DNA of 64,000 nt from Pseudomonas benzenivorans (GCF_900100495.1 NZ_FNCT01000001.1:1-64000), one strand, 5' to 3'; numbered from the stretch's first letter, positions 28,817 through 37,549 are shown. Notes: generated by a model from the letters alone, not told the origin. Numbers and translations: made by a program.

Positions 28817-29197
28817 GTGGCACTACTACTGGTCGTTGAAGACAACGAAATGAACGCCGACATGTTGATCCGTCGGCTCAATCGCAAAGGCTTCGAAACC
28901 GCCTGGGCCATCAATGGCGTGCAGGCCCTGGAGATGCTGGAGAAGTTGAAACCGGCGCTGATCCTGATGGATTTGAGTTTGCCGGAAATGGACGGTTATC
29001 AGGCGACGCGCATCATCAAGAGCGGGCCCTTGCGCCACATCCCGGTCATTGCCCTGACCGCCCACGCCCTGCTCGAAGATCAGCAAAAGGCCCTGACTGC
29101 AGGGTGCGACGATTATGAAACCAAGCCCATCAATTTCCCGCAGTTGTTGGGCAAGATTCACAACCATCTGGGTGAAGCCTATGACAACTCAGAGTAA
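28817..29197 (+). CDS. Single-domain response regulator (CheY-like)
   Basis: A 126-residue receiver domain with no output module, starting at GTG 28817 behind CGGGAG. Acidic residues are in VVEDNEMN, the phospho-acceptor Asp52 is in ILMDLSLPEMDGYQ, the Thr is in ALTAHAL and the Lys in TKPINF. It follows the hybrid kinase by three bases and overlaps the next kinase gene by 17 bases. It may shuttle phosphate between the two kinases or act by protein-protein contact. Confidence 0.93.
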   Translation: MALLLVVEDNEMNADMLIRRLNRKGFETAWAINGVQALEMLEKLKPALILMDLSLPEMDGYQATRIIKSGPLRHIPVIALTAHALLEDQQKALTAGCDDYETKPINFPQLLGKIHNHLGEAYDNSE

Positions 29198-30353
29198 GGG
29201 CGCGGCGATTCTGATCGTCGACGACAATCCCGCCAACTGTGATCTGCTGTCGAAGCGGCTGAGTCGCCAGGGCTATCGCTGTACCCAGGCGTTAGGGGGT
29301 AAGCAAGCGCTGCAGGTGATCGAGCAGGACGCGCCGGACATCATGCTGCTGGACATGATGATGCCGGAGATGGATGGCCTGGAAGTGCTGCGGACTTTGC
29401 GTCGGCGGCATGACTCCATCAGCCTGCCGGTGTTGATGGTGACGGCTAGAAACCAGGGGGAGGATGTGGTCTCTGCATTTGCCGCTGGCGCCAACGACTA
29501 CATCGAGAAGCCCGTCGACTTTCCGGTGTTGCTGGCGCGCTTGCAGCACCATCTGGCGCACAAGCGCCTCGATGACGAAGTGAAAACCAGCCGGGCTCGC
29601 CTGGAAGAGCAGAATCGCAAGCTGGAGGTCGGCAACCAGTATAAGGACAACTTCCTGTCCTCCATGTCCCATGAACTTCGCACGCCATTGAATGCCGTTC
29701 TCGGCTTTTCCGAGGTGCTGCTGGATGAAATGCTTGGGCCATTGAATGACAAGCAGAAGCAGTATTGTCGAGAGATCTACAACAGTGGCTCCTATCTGCT
29801 GCTGATCATCAATGATCTGCTTGACCTTTCCAAAATCGAGGCCGGCAAACTGGAGTTGGATCTGCAGCGCAGCGATGTTCCAGCCCTGATCGAAGCCGTT
29901 GTGGGCTTGATGAAGGAGAAGGCGCAACGCCGCGGCATAAGGCTGGTGTGCCAGGTCGATGAGCGCTTGGGCCAAGTGGAGTGGGATCCGCTACGGGTCA
30001 AACAGATGCTGATCAACCTGCTCAGCAATGCACTCAAGTTCACCGAGTCCGGCAAGGGCGTGACACTGAGCGCTGCGCTCGTGGCCAACGACGAGGCCAT
30101 GCTGAGCGTGGCGGATGAGGGGTGCGGCATCTCTGCGGAGGACCTGACGCGGATATTCCTGCCATTCGAACAGGCCACCTCGCCGATGAAGAAGCGCAAT
30201 GTCGAAGGAACCGGCCTGGGGCTTGCCCTGGTCAGTCGCCTGGCGGCCCTGCACGGTGGGCGGGTCGAGGTCGAGAGCGAAGTCGGTGTCGGCAGCCGCT
30301 TTACCCTGTATTTGCCCTGCCGGCGCATCGGCGGCCACACCGAGGCAGGGTAG
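29181..30353 (+). CDS. REC-HisKA-HATPase soluble hybrid kinase
   Basis: A 390-residue protein from ATG 29181 (MTTQSKGAAILIVDDN). The N-terminal receiver has Asp58 (LLDMMMPEMDGLEVL) and Lys110 (EKPVDF), followed by a helical linker and HisKA with His164 in MSHELRTPLNAVLGFSE. The HATPase has NALKFTESG, DEGCGIS and EGTGLGLALVSRL. It has no membrane segment or periplasmic sensor, so its input is phosphorylation of its own receiver, placing it downstream of the CHASE8 kinase in a relay. An in-frame start at 29115 would overlap the previous gene by 83 bases and is unlikely. Confidence 0.93.
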   Translation: MTTQSKGAAILIVDDNPANCDLLSKRLSRQGYRCTQALGGKQALQVIEQDAPDIMLLDMMMPEMDGLEVLRTLRRRHDSISLPVLMVTARNQGEDVVSAFAAGANDYIEKPVDFPVLLARLQHHLAHKRLDDEVKTSRARLEEQNRKLEVGNQYKDNFLSSMSHELRTPLNAVLGFSEVLLDEMLGPLNDKQKQYCREIYNSGSYLLLIINDLLDLSKIEAGKLELDLQRSDVPALIEAVVGLMKEKAQRRGIRLVCQVDERLGQVEWDPLRVKQMLINLLSNALKFTESGKGVTLSAALVANDEAMLSVADEGCGISAEDLTRIFLPFEQATSPMKKRNVEGTGLGLALVSRLAALHGGRVEVESEVGVGSRFTLYLPCRRIGGHTEAG

Positions 30354-30356
30354 CCG

Positions 30357-30755
30357 ATGACCGAGCGGCCGGTACAGATCCTCGTCGTCGAGGATGACAT
30401 CGCCACCCAGACCTTGATCCGCGATGTGCTGGAGTGCAGCGGCTACCTCTGCGCGACGGTGGGCTCCGCCGAAGAAGGCATGAGCGTGCTCGAGATGCTC
30501 AAGCCCGCGCTTATCCTGTTGGACATCAACCTGCCCGGGATGGATGGCGTGACGGCGGCGCGGCGCCTGAAGAGTTCGCCGGCGACCCAGGCGATCAAGC
30601 TGGTCGGCATGTCGGCGCATGCGCTGGTCACCGAGATCTCACTCATCGAAACTGCCGATTTCGATGACTTCATCACCAAGCCCTTCAGCTATAAGGCCCT
30701 GTTGCAGCTGATCGAGACCGTGCTTGCCGCGGAACAACCCGGGCGTCCGGAATAG
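30357..30755 (+). CDS. Single-domain response regulator (CheY-like)
   Basis: A 132-residue receiver starting three bases after the previous stop. It has ILVVEDDIATQTL, phospho-acceptor Asp56 in LILLDINLPGMDG, the switch residue in VGMSAHAL and Lys in ITKPFSYK. There is no DNA-binding or enzymatic output domain. It is the last gene of the rightward receptor-YfiR-kinase operon and may carry the phosphoryl signal to a partner encoded elsewhere. Confidence 0.92.
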   Translation: MTERPVQILVVEDDIATQTLIRDVLECSGYLCATVGSAEEGMSVLEMLKPALILLDINLPGMDGVTAARRLKSSPATQAIKLVGMSAHALVTEISLIETADFDDFITKPFSYKALLQLIETVLAAEQPGRPE

Positions 30756-30799
30756 TCGTCATCGGCAAACCGGGGCCGGTGGAGGACGAAAGCGGCTCG

Positions 30800-31192
30800 C
30801 TAGCCCTGACCGGGCTGCCGGCCCTGGTGCCGGTTGGCCACGCTTTCCACTTCGGCAAGGAAGTCCCTGTAGCTGATCGGCTTGCTAAGGCATCCGTCGA
30901 AGCCGGCCTCCAGCATGGATTTCCCTTCGCCGGTGCGGATCGAGGCGGTGAGGGCGATGATCGGGATGGCGCAGGTTGCCGGGTCGGCCTTCAGGATCGC
31001 CGTCGCGGCGATGCCGTCCATGTCCGGCAAGTGGATATCCATCAAGATGACATCCGGTTGCTCGTTGCGCGCGATTGCCAGGCCTTCGCTCGCGGTCGTC
31101 GCCTCGAGGGCGATATGTCCGGCAAACCTGAGAATTTCGGCCGCCAGCAGCATATTGGTGGGGGAGTCTTCGACTACCAGGATTCGCCACAT
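30800..31192 (-). CDS. Single-domain response regulator, convergent to the kinase operon
   Basis: A 130-residue receiver from ATG 31192 (MWRILVVEDSPTN) with GGAG 8 bases upstream; an in-frame GTG at 31204 adds four residues. Asp52 is in VILMDIHLPDMDG, Thr in IALTASI and Lys in LSKPISY. It converges on the preceding regulator with only 44 bases between the stops. Being on the opposite strand, it is separately expressed and could be a competing phosphate sink for the same kinases. Confidence 0.9.
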   Translation of the reverse strand: MWRILVVEDSPTNMLLAAEILRFAGHIALEATTASEGLAIARNEQPDVILMDIHLPDMDGIAATAILKADPATCAIPIIALTASIRTGEGKSMLEAGFDGCLSKPISYRDFLAEVESVANRHQGRQPGQG

Positions 31193-31373
31193 ACTGTTCT
31201 CCACATGTCCGGCTCGCTGGTGCCTTCGCAGGGGGCAGGGGAACCCGCTTTCCCGCCGGGTTGCCCTTAGGTACAGCTAAGCTGATGCGACGGGAACGTC
31301 AAATCCTAGCGAGGCTGTCGGACTTTCCGAGCCATGCCGCTTGGCTGCCTGCGTGGCCGAGCTGCAGGCAGCG

Positions 31374-32246
31374 CTAGCCGAGCTTGGCTTGTGGTCTGAT
31401 GGTGGCCGCCGCGCCCGCCGAGGCCAGGATGATGGCGCCGATGGCCAGCCACTGGTTCCAGGCCAGTCGTTCGCCGAGGAACAGCAGGCCGGAGAGGGCG
31501 GCAATCGCCGGTTCCATGCTCATCAGAATGCTGAATATACGCGCGGGAAGGCGCGTCAGGGCGATCATTTCCAGGCTGTAGGGCAGGGCCGAGGACAGCA
31601 CGGCGACGCCTATCGCCACGGGTAACAGTTCGGAGGCGAACAGCTCGCTGCCGGTCTGCCATAGGCCGATCGGGAATACCATCAAGGCGGCGATCAGGGT
31701 ACCCAGCGCTACGGTGTGCGTACCGTGTTCGGCACCGGCCTTTTGTCCGAAAACGATGTACAGCGCCCAACATGCCCCAGCTCCCAGGGCCAGGGAGATG
31801 CCCAGGGGGTCGAGGCGGGCCTCGCCGTGCTGGCTCGGCAGCAGCAACCAGAGGCCGAATACCGCCAGGGCAACCCATACGAAATCGAGCAGGCGGCGCG
31901 ACGAGAACAGCGCCAGGGCCAGCGGGCCGGTGAACTCCAGCGCCACGGCGACGCCCAGCGGGATGCTCTTCAGCGACATGTAGAACAGCAGGTTCATGCT
32001 GCCCAGTGCAAGGCCGTAGGCCAGCAGCGAACGGCAGGACTTCAGGCTCAACCGTGCCTGCCAGGGGCGCATGAGCACGCAGAGGATCAGCGCGGCCAGG
32101 CCCAGGCGCAATGCAGTGGTGCCTTCGGCGCCGACCAGCGGGAACAGGCTCTTGGCCAGGGCGGCGCCACTCTGGATGGAGAGCATCGCCACCAGCAGCA
32201 GGACGATCGGCAGAAGTACCGCGGTGGCGGGGATCGAGCGAGGCAT
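31374..32246 (-). CDS. EamA/RhtA-type amino-acid or metabolite exporter
   Basis: A 290-residue inner-membrane protein with ten predicted helices in two EamA repeats. LSIQSGAALAKSLFPLVG, SMNLLFYMSLKSIPLGVAVALEFTGP and LPYSLEMIALTRLPARIFSILMSMEPA are characteristic of the RhtA (threonine/homoserine exporter) branch. ATG 32246 (MPRSIPATAV) is used; an upstream in-frame ATG at 32279 lies next to the terminator. Substrate is inferred as amino acids but could be another small metabolite. Confidence 0.88.
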   Translation of the reverse strand: MPRSIPATAVLLPIVLLLVAMLSIQSGAALAKSLFPLVGAEGTTALRLGLAALILCVLMRPWQARLSLKSCRSLLAYGLALGSMNLLFYMSLKSIPLGVAVALEFTGPLALALFSSRRLLDFVWVALAVFGLWLLLPSQHGEARLDPLGISLALGAGACWALYIVFGQKAGAEHGTHTVALGTLIAALMVFPIGLWQTGSELFASELLPVAIGVAVLSSALPYSLEMIALTRLPARIFSILMSMEPAIAALSGLLFLGERLAWNQWLAIGAIILASAGAAATIRPQAKLG

Positions 32247-32287
32247 GCGGGGTATCCAGTAGAGGTCCGGTCCATGCAATCGACAAT

Positions 32288-32316
32288 AAAAAAACCGGCC
32301 ACTGAGGCCGGTTTTC
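32288..32316. terminator. Bidirectional rho-independent terminator
   Basis: AAAAAAACCGGCC-ACTGA-GGCCGGTTTTCT forms a GC stem flanked by A and T runs. It lies between the start side of the EamA gene and the end of ppnP, so its evident job is to end ppnP transcription on the minus strand. Confidence 0.85.
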
Positions 32317-32332
32317 TCAGTTGCCGGTGAAC

Positions 32333-32614
32333 TCAGCGGTATTCGCAGAGATAGGCGGTGTCGACTGCGACTTTCAGTTGGAACTTGCTGTTGGCCGGTA
32401 CGCTGAACTGGCTGCCGGCGCTGAAGGTTTCCCAGGTCTCGCTGCCCGGCAGCTTGACGGTCAAGGCGCCGGCGACGACGTGCATCACTTCCAGCTGGCT
32501 GGTGCCGAACTCGTATTCGCCAGGCGCCATCACGCCGAGGGTGGCCGGGCCTTCGGCCATGGCGAAGGCGATGGATTTGACGGTACCGTCGAAGTATTCA
32601 TTGACCTTGAACAT
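32333..32614 (-). CDS. ppnP: Pyrimidine/purine nucleoside phosphorylase PpnP
   Basis: A 93-residue single-cupin protein (former DUF1255/YaiE) that phosphorolyses a broad range of nucleosides. It starts [17 protein letters not shown] with GAGGA upstream, continues [26 protein letters not shown], and ends AYLCEYR, all characteristic of PpnP. The reading frame extends upstream to 32956 but the extra part overlaps the next gene and is not homologous-looking. The terminator at 32288 follows. Confidence 0.93.
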   Translation of the reverse strand: MFKVNEYFDGTVKSIAFAMAEGPATLGVMAPGEYEFGTSQLEVMHVVAGALTVKLPGSETWETFSAGSQFSVPANSKFQLKVAVDTAYLCEYR

Positions 32615-32769
32615 CTGCAATTCCTCGCAAGGGGTGAAAAAATTGCCGGGAGCCATTTTTAACGTCGCGCAGCGACGGCCCGTAGGGTGGCCGCCATGGA
32701 TGGCAGGCCAATAAAAAAGGCCGCCAGTATGCCCAAGCCTTTTCGGTGCGTCATCCGCTTTGCATGGCT

Positions 32770-33312
32770 TTATAGCGGCAGCACCAGCGGCAGCAGGCGT
32801 GCGGTATTGCGCGCATCGACCAGGGCACGGTGCTGTTGGCCACTGAACTGCAAACCGGCCAGTTGCAGGGCCGCGTTGAGGCCGATCGAGCGCGGCAAGT
32901 GGCGGGCCTCGGCGAAACGCCGCTTGAGATTGAGGTGCGGGATCTGGCTCAGGCAACTGGCCAACTGATACTGCTGCCAGTCCTGCTCGAACTGGCGCCG
33001 ATCGTATTCGCCCCAGCTGGCCCAGCCGACCAGGCGCGGCCGATGGGTGAGCAGCCAGCGTTCGAACTGCGGCCAGACACTGGTCAGCGGCGCCGCCGCA
33101 TCGACATCGGCCTGGCTGATGTGCGTGAGTTCACGGCAAAAACCGGTCAGGTACGGTCGCCGCTGTGGCCGCACGAAACGCTCGAAGTGATCCAGTTCAT
33201 GGCCGTCGGCGTCGACCAGGCTGGCGCCGATCTCGATGATCTCCATCTCTTCCAGTGGCCAGCCGCCTTCTTCGGTGGTGGCTTCCAGGTCGACTACCAA
33301 CCAATGTCCCAT
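32770..33312 (-). CDS. DEDDh-type 3'-5' exonuclease (ERI1/KapD-like)
   Basis: A 180-residue single-domain exonuclease. Motif I is [12 protein letters not shown] (Asp8, Glu10), motif II lies around [14 protein letters not shown] and motif III is [14 protein letters not shown] with the DEDDh-type His. Together with [21 protein letters not shown] and [15 protein letters not shown] it matches the ERI1/KapD-like branch rather than the DnaQ epsilon subunit. It probably trims RNA or DNA 3' ends; the substrate is unknown. It lies upstream of ppnP with about 150 bases between them. Confidence 0.9.
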   Translation of the reverse strand: MGHWLVVDLEATTEEGGWPLEEMEIIEIGASLVDADGHELDHFERFVRPQRRPYLTGFCRELTHISQADVDAAAPLTSVWPQFERWLLTHRPRLVGWASWGEYDRRQFEQDWQQYQLASCLSQIPHLNLKRRFAEARHLPRSIGLNAALQLAGLQFSGQQHRALVDARNTARLLPLVLPL

Positions 33313-33410
33313 AGGTCCTCCCTTGTGCTCAGGGCAGTATGCAAGGGCTTTCCCGGCTCGGCAAACCCGGTGTTAACGCGAAAGTCGCGCAGTGACGCCA
33401 TCCCCAATGC

Positions 33411-33455
33411 CCTTCTCCCTTCGGGAGGAGGTGGCGCGAAGCGCCGGATGAGGGA
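33411..33455. repeat. Double-hairpin intergenic repeat
   Basis: CTCCC-TTC-GGGAG (33415-33427) and GGCGC-GAA-GCGCC (33433-33445) are embedded in CCTTCTCCCTTCGGGAGGAG...GGATGAGGGA. This resembles the widespread CCCTCTCCC...GAGAGGG intergenic repeat of pseudomonads. It lies between the divergent exonuclease and dehydrogenase genes. Confidence 0.6.
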
Positions 33456-33522
33456 AGCGGGTGTATTTGATGATTCGCGGCATGCCCGTTAGGCTGGACG
33501 CTGCTGATTGCGGAGGTGTGCT

Positions 33523-34401
33523 ATGGCGAAGGTGGCCTTTATCGGGCTGGGCGTGATGGGTTATCCGATGGCGGGGCATTTGGCCCGCGCCGGGCATCAG
33601 GTATGCGTGTACAACCGCACGGCGGCCAAGGCCGCGCAGTGGCTCGCGGAATTTGCCGGCAGCAGCGCGCCGACCCCGCGCGAGGCGTCCCAGGGCGTCG
33701 AGCTGGTGATGGTCTGCGTCGGCAACGACGATGATCTGCGCGGCGTAGTGTTGGGTGCCGACGGGGCCTTCGCCGGCATGGCGGCGGGCGCGGTGCTGGT
33801 CGATCACACCACCGCGTCGGCGAATGTCGCCCGCGATCTGGCCGTGCTCGCGGCCGAGCGCGAACTCGGCTTTCTCGATGCGCCGGTGTCCGGCGGCCAG
33901 GCGGGGGCGCAAAATGGCGAATTGACGGTGATGGTCGGCGGTCAACAGGCCTTCTACGACCGTGCCGCGCCGGTGATCGACAGCTACGCGCGGATGGTCA
34001 AGCTGATGGGCCCGGCGGGCAGCGGCCAACTGACCAAGATGGTCAACCAGATCTGCATCGGCGGCTTGGTCCAGGGCTTGTCCGAAGCCTTGCATTTCGC
34101 CCAGTGCGCGGGCCTCGACGGGCACTTGGCGATGGAGGTGATCAGCAAGGGCGCGGCGCAGTCCTGGCAGCTGGAAAATCGCCACAAGGCGATGCTGGCC
34201 GGCGAGTTCGATTTCGGCTTCGCCGTCGACTGGATGCGCAAGGATCTGTCGATCCTGCTCGACGAGGCACGGCGCAATGGTGCGCAATTGCCGGTTACCG
34301 CGCTGGTCGATCAGTTCTATGCCGACGTGCAGGCCATGGGGGGCGGACGATGGGATACCTCCAGCCTGATCGCCCGCTTGCAGGCGCCGAACAAGCCCTG
34401 A
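33523..34401 (+). CDS. NAD(P)-dependent beta-hydroxyacid dehydrogenase (3-hydroxyisobutyrate dehydrogenase family)
   Basis: A 292-residue enzyme from ATG 33523 with CGGAGG upstream. The nucleotide-binding loop is FIGLGVMGYPMAGHL, the substrate signature DAPVSGGQAGAQNGELTVMVGG is at about 124-145, and the catalytic Lys is in GSGQLTKMVNQ; DWMRKDLSILLDEA completes the family pattern. Members oxidise 3-hydroxyisobutyrate, tartronate semialdehyde or related acids; which one applies cannot be told here. It precedes the YkgJ gene by about 165 bases. Confidence 0.92.
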   Translation: MAKVAFIGLGVMGYPMAGHLARAGHQVCVYNRTAAKAAQWLAEFAGSSAPTPREASQGVELVMVCVGNDDDLRGVVLGADGAFAGMAAGAVLVDHTTASANVARDLAVLAAERELGFLDAPVSGGQAGAQNGELTVMVGGQQAFYDRAAPVIDSYARMVKLMGPAGSGQLTKMVNQICIGGLVQGLSEALHFAQCAGLDGHLAMEVISKGAAQSWQLENRHKAMLAGEFDFGFAVDWMRKDLSILLDEARRNGAQLPVTALVDQFYADVQAMGGGRWDTSSLIARLQAPNKP

Positions 34402-34567
34402 CTCGGTTTGCGCCGCGGCTCGACCGATGGCCTATGGGCTGTTGCCGCGCCGGGCGTCCGCCGCAACGGCCTGCCGGCTTGTTCTTGCAGGCGTGCCAAG
34501 TCGGTACCGGCCCGGGTAAAATCGCCGGACTGTCCCGTTATCCCGACCAGCTCGAGGGTCTACCGCC

Positions 34568-34828
34568 ATGAACTGCCGCGCAGGCTGTGGCGCCTGCTGT
34601 ATCGCGCCTTCCATCAGTTCTCCCATTCCCGGCATGCCGCACGGCAAGGCCGCCGGCGTGCGCTGCGTGCAGCTGTCCGACGACAACCATTGCGGTCTTT
34701 TCGGCAAGCCGGAGCGGCCAGCGGTGTGCTCGGCGTTCCTGGCGGAAGCCGATGTGTGCGGCTCGACTCGTGAAGAGGCCATCCGCTTGCTCGACTGGCT
34801 GGAGCGCAGCACCGGATTGGTGAGGTGA
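34568..34828 (+). CDS. YkgJ family cysteine-cluster protein (UPF0153)
   Basis: An 86-residue protein whose cysteines follow the zinc/iron-chelating CxxCxxCC-type pattern: MNCRAGCGACC at the start, then GVRCVQL, HCGLFG and PAVCSAF. It is typical of the short YkgJ-type UPF0153 proteins, whose function is unknown. It overlaps or abuts the START-domain gene region, and both point the same way. Confidence 0.9.
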   Translation: MNCRAGCGACCIAPSISSPIPGMPHGKAAGVRCVQLSDDNHCGLFGKPERPAVCSAFLAEADVCGSTREEAIRLLDWLERSTGLVR

Positions 34829-34866
34829 GGTGCGAGCATTGGCCGGTCGCGGGCCGGGGAGGGGCG

Positions 34867-35469
34867 GTGAGACTGTTCGCACACTGGTTGTTAGGCGGCA
34901 GCGCGCTGCTGGCGTTTGCTGCCGTGCAGGCCGAAGAGTGGCGCCTGGTCAAGGACGAGGCGGGCATCCAGGTCTTTCTCAGTTCGGTGCCGGGCTCGAA
35001 GTACCAGGCCTATCGGGGCGTCACCCGGCTCAAGACGAACATGTCGACCTTGTTGGCCTTGCAGGAGGATGTCAGCGGCTCCTGCGTCTGGATCCATGCA
35101 TGTCGCGCGCAGCGGTTGCTCAGGCATGAGGATGGGCAAAGCTGGATCTATACCCGGTTCGCTACCCCCTGGCCGGTAAGGCCGCGCGATGCGGTGTTGC
35201 AAGTGACCACGCGGCGAAGCGCCGATGGTCGTGTCACGCGGATTCTGCATGGGGTTCCCGACTACCTGCCGGAGCAGACGGGTTTCGTGCGGGTGAGCCG
35301 GGTCGAAGGGCACTGGACCCTGATCCCGATGGGGGGCGAGGTCGAGGTGATCTATCAGGTGCACAGCGAGCCGGGCGGCAGCGTGCCGTCCTGGCTGGCC
35401 AACAGCTTCGTCGTGGATGCACCCTATAACACGCTATTCGCGTTGCGCCGGATTGTCGAAAAACCTTGA
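34867..35469 (+). CDS. START-domain protein, exported
   Basis: A 200-residue protein from GTG 34867, chosen because GGGGAGGGG lies directly upstream and a clean signal peptide follows (RLFAHWLLGGSALLAFAAVQA, cut before EEW). The rest is one START/Bet v1-like lipid-binding domain: WRLVKDEAGIQVFLSSVPGS, YTRFATPWPVRPRDAVL, the central Gly-rich GGEVEVIYQVHSEPGGSVP and SWLANSFVVDAPYNTL near the end. It is probably periplasmic and lipid- or hydrophobe-binding. A longer in-frame reading from GTG 34825 overlaps the YkgJ gene. Confidence 0.88.
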   Translation: MRLFAHWLLGGSALLAFAAVQAEEWRLVKDEAGIQVFLSSVPGSKYQAYRGVTRLKTNMSTLLALQEDVSGSCVWIHACRAQRLLRHEDGQSWIYTRFATPWPVRPRDAVLQVTTRRSADGRVTRILHGVPDYLPEQTGFVRVSRVEGHWTLIPMGGEVEVIYQVHSEPGGSVPSWLANSFVVDAPYNTLFALRRIVEKP

Positions 35470-35488
35470 GGTGGTTTTCTCGGGGCGT

Positions 35489-35517
35489 AAAAAAGGCTGC
35501 CAGTGGCAGCCTTTTTT
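35489..35517. terminator. Bidirectional rho-independent terminator
   Basis: AAAAAAGGCTGCCA-G-TGGCAGCCTTTTTT is a perfect GC stem with A and T runs, placed between the convergent ends of the START gene and gltA. It should serve both. Confidence 0.95.
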
Positions 35518-35539
35518 ATCGCTACGATGATGCCTGCGC

Positions 35540-36811
35540 TTATTTCGGCAAGTCGCGCTGCGGGTAGCCGGTGTACAGCTGGCGCGGACGGCCAATCTTG
35601 TACGGGCTGGAGAGCATTTCCTTCCAGTGCGAGATCCAGCCGACGGTGCGTGCCAGGGCGAAGATCACGGTGAACATGCTGGTCGGAATGCCGATCGCCT
35701 TGAGGATGATCCCCGAGTAGAAGTCGACGTTCGGGTACAGATTGCGCTCTTTGAAGTAAGGATCGTTACGGGCGATCTCTTCCAGCTTCATCGCCAGTTC
35801 CAGCTGCGGGTCGTTGATGCCCAGTTCGGCCAGCACTTCGTCGCAGGTCTGCTTCATCACCTTGGCGCGCGGATCGAAGTTCTTGTACACGCGATGGCCG
35901 AAGCCCATCAGCTTGAACGGATCGTCCTTATCCTTGGCCTTGGCGACGAATTTCTCGATGTTCGACACATCGCCGATCTCGTCCAGCATGCTCAGTACGG
36001 CCTCGTTGGCGCCGCCGTGTGCCGGCCCCCACAGTGCGGCGATGCCGGCTGCGATACAGGCGAACGGGTTGGCGCCGGAGGAGCCGGCCAGGCGTACGGT
36101 GGAGGTCGAGGCGTTCTGCTCATGGTCGGCATGGAGGATGAAGATCTTGTCCATCGCCTTGGCCAGCACCGGGTTGATCGGTTTGATCTCGCACGGCGTG
36201 TTGAACATCATGTGCAGGAAGTTTTCCGCGTAGTTCAGGTCGTTACGCGGGTACATCATCGGCTGACCCATGGAGTATTTGTAGGTCATGGCGGCGATGG
36301 TCGGCATCTTGGCGATCAGGCGCATGGCCGACACTTCGCGATGATGCGGGTTCTTGATGTCCAGGGAGTCGTGGTAGAAGGCGGAAAGGGCGCCGACCAC
36401 GCCGCACATGATGGCCATCGGGTGGGCATCGCGGCGGAAGCCGTTGAAGAAGCTTTTCAGCTGCTCGTGCACCATGGTGTGGTTCTTGATGGTGCTGACG
36501 AACTTGGCCTTCTCCTCTGCGCTCGGCAGTTCGCCGTTGAGCAGCAGGTAGCAGGTTTCCAGGTAGTCCGATTGTTCGGCCAGTTGCTCGATGGGGTAGC
36601 CGCGGTGCAGCAGAACGCCCTTGTCACCGTCGATATAGGTGATCTTCGACTCGCACGAGGCGGTGGACATAAAGCCAGGATCAAAAGTGAAACGGCCCGT
36701 GGCCGTCAGGCCCCGTACGTCAATCACATCGGGACCAACGGTGCCGGTTAAAATGGGCAGCTCGACGGGGGCTGCGCCCTCGATGATCAACTGCGCTTTT
36801 TTGTCAGCCAT
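35540..36811 (-). CDS. gltA: Citrate synthase (type II)
   Basis: A 423-residue enzyme condensing oxaloacetate and acetyl-CoA at the entry of the TCA cycle. It starts [12 protein letters not shown] at 36811 with AGGAGG upstream. Catalytic His residues are in the regions of [23 protein letters not shown] and [15 protein letters not shown], with the Asp in YPNVDFYSG. The N-terminal domain is that of the hexameric, NADH-inhibited Gram-negative type. It diverges from sdhCDAB-suc and has its own sigma-70 promoter at 36871-36898. Confidence 0.98.
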   Translation of the reverse strand: MADKKAQLIIEGAAPVELPILTGTVGPDVIDVRGLTATGRFTFDPGFMSTASCESKITYIDGDKGVLLHRGYPIEQLAEQSDYLETCYLLLNGELPSAEEKAKFVSTIKNHTMVHEQLKSFFNGFRRDAHPMAIMCGVVGALSAFYHDSLDIKNPHHREVSAMRLIAKMPTIAAMTYKYSMGQPMMYPRNDLNYAENFLHMMFNTPCEIKPINPVLAKAMDKIFILHADHEQNASTSTVRLAGSSGANPFACIAAGIAALWGPAHGGANEAVLSMLDEIGDVSNIEKFVAKAKDKDDPFKLMGFGHRVYKNFDPRAKVMKQTCDEVLAELGINDPQLELAMKLEEIARNDPYFKERNLYPNVDFYSGIILKAIGIPTSMFTVIFALARTVGWISHWKEMLSSPYKIGRPRQLYTGYPQRDLPK

Positions 36812-36870
36812 GTGTGGCCTCCTAGTTATGCTTGAAATCATCAGACAGCCCCCCACGCAGGGCCCGCACC

Positions 36871-36898
36871 ACTATAGTGAGATAAATTCGAAAGTCAA
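36871..36898 (-). promoter_or_regulatory. Sigma-70 promoter of gltA
   Basis: On the minus strand TTGACT (36898-36893) and TATAGT (36876-36871) are separated by 16 bases and end 60 bases before the gltA ATG. Both boxes differ from consensus by one base. Confidence 0.75.
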
Positions 36899-37012
36899 TT
36901 TGCGAAAACCCAGGCGGCAGAAGGGTTTCAGAGGGGTTTTTTGCGAAAAAAGTGCGCTATTTACGCCATTTGCAGAGGGTGCGCAATCCGCATTTAGGTA
37001 GGGGGCTTTGCG

Positions 37013-37041
37013 TTGTCATTAGTAACCTAACTGTCTATACT
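37013..37041 (+). promoter_or_regulatory. Sigma-70 promoter of the sdh-suc operon
   Basis: TTGTCA (37013-37018), a 17-base spacer and TATACT (37036-37041) form a good sigma-70 promoter 134 bases upstream of the sdhC start. Confidence 0.75.
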
Positions 37042-37174
37042 CTGCGCCCGACTGCCAGGGGCCTTGGCCCTGCATTCTGGTGGTTGTCACTCCTTGGGTG
37101 ATGGGTACCTGACCAGTGCACTTCCCGACAACTTTGCCCTGATAGTTAGGGGCTCTCAGTGTGATAAAAAAGCC

Positions 37175-37549
37175 GTGAATAGCCAACGACCTGTAAACCT
37201 AGACCTTAGGACTATCAAACTCCCAGTCACCGCTTACACGTCCATTCTTCACCGTATCTCCGGTGTCATCCTCTTTCTCGGCATTGCCGTGCTGCTGTAT
37301 GGGCTCGACCAATCGCTGGCGTCCGAGGAAGGCTTCGCCCAGGTGAAAGAATGCCTGACCAGTCCGCTGGCCAAGTTCGTGATTTGGGGATTGCTGTCCG
37401 CCTTGCTGTACCACCTGGTGGCCGGTGTACGCCACTTGATCATGGACATGGGCATCGGTGAGACGCTGGAAGGCGGCAAGCTGGGCTCGCAAATCGTTCT
37501 CGTCGTTTCGGCGATCGTGATCCTGCTGCTGGGGGTGTGGATATGGTAA
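37175..37549 (+). CDS. sdhC: Succinate dehydrogenase cytochrome b556 subunit
   Basis: A 124-residue subunit anchoring complex II and carrying the heme b and ubiquinone site with SdhD. GTG 37175 gives the known start (M)NSQRPVNLDLRTIKLPVTA; no ATG fits and upstream in-frame codons are not conserved. Three hydrophobic helices follow, with SILHRISGV (Ser/Arg of the quinone site) and the heme-ligand His in YHLVAGVRHLIMD. The stop overlaps the sdhD start by seven bases. Confidence 0.95.
   Translation: MNSQRPVNLDLRTIKLPVTAYTSILHRISGVILFLGIAVLLYGLDQSLASEEGFAQVKECLTSPLAKFVIWGLLSALLYHLVAGVRHLIMDMGIGETLEGGKLGSQIVLVVSAIVILLLGVWIW

Larger units (their letters stand above)
36812..37174. other. Divergent control region between gltA and sdhC
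   Basis: About 360 bases with no gene. It holds the leftward gltA promoter (36871-36898) and the rightward sdh promoter (37013-37041). About 130 bases of untranslated leader precede the sdhC start, room for post-transcriptional control of the TCA operon. Confidence 0.8.
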
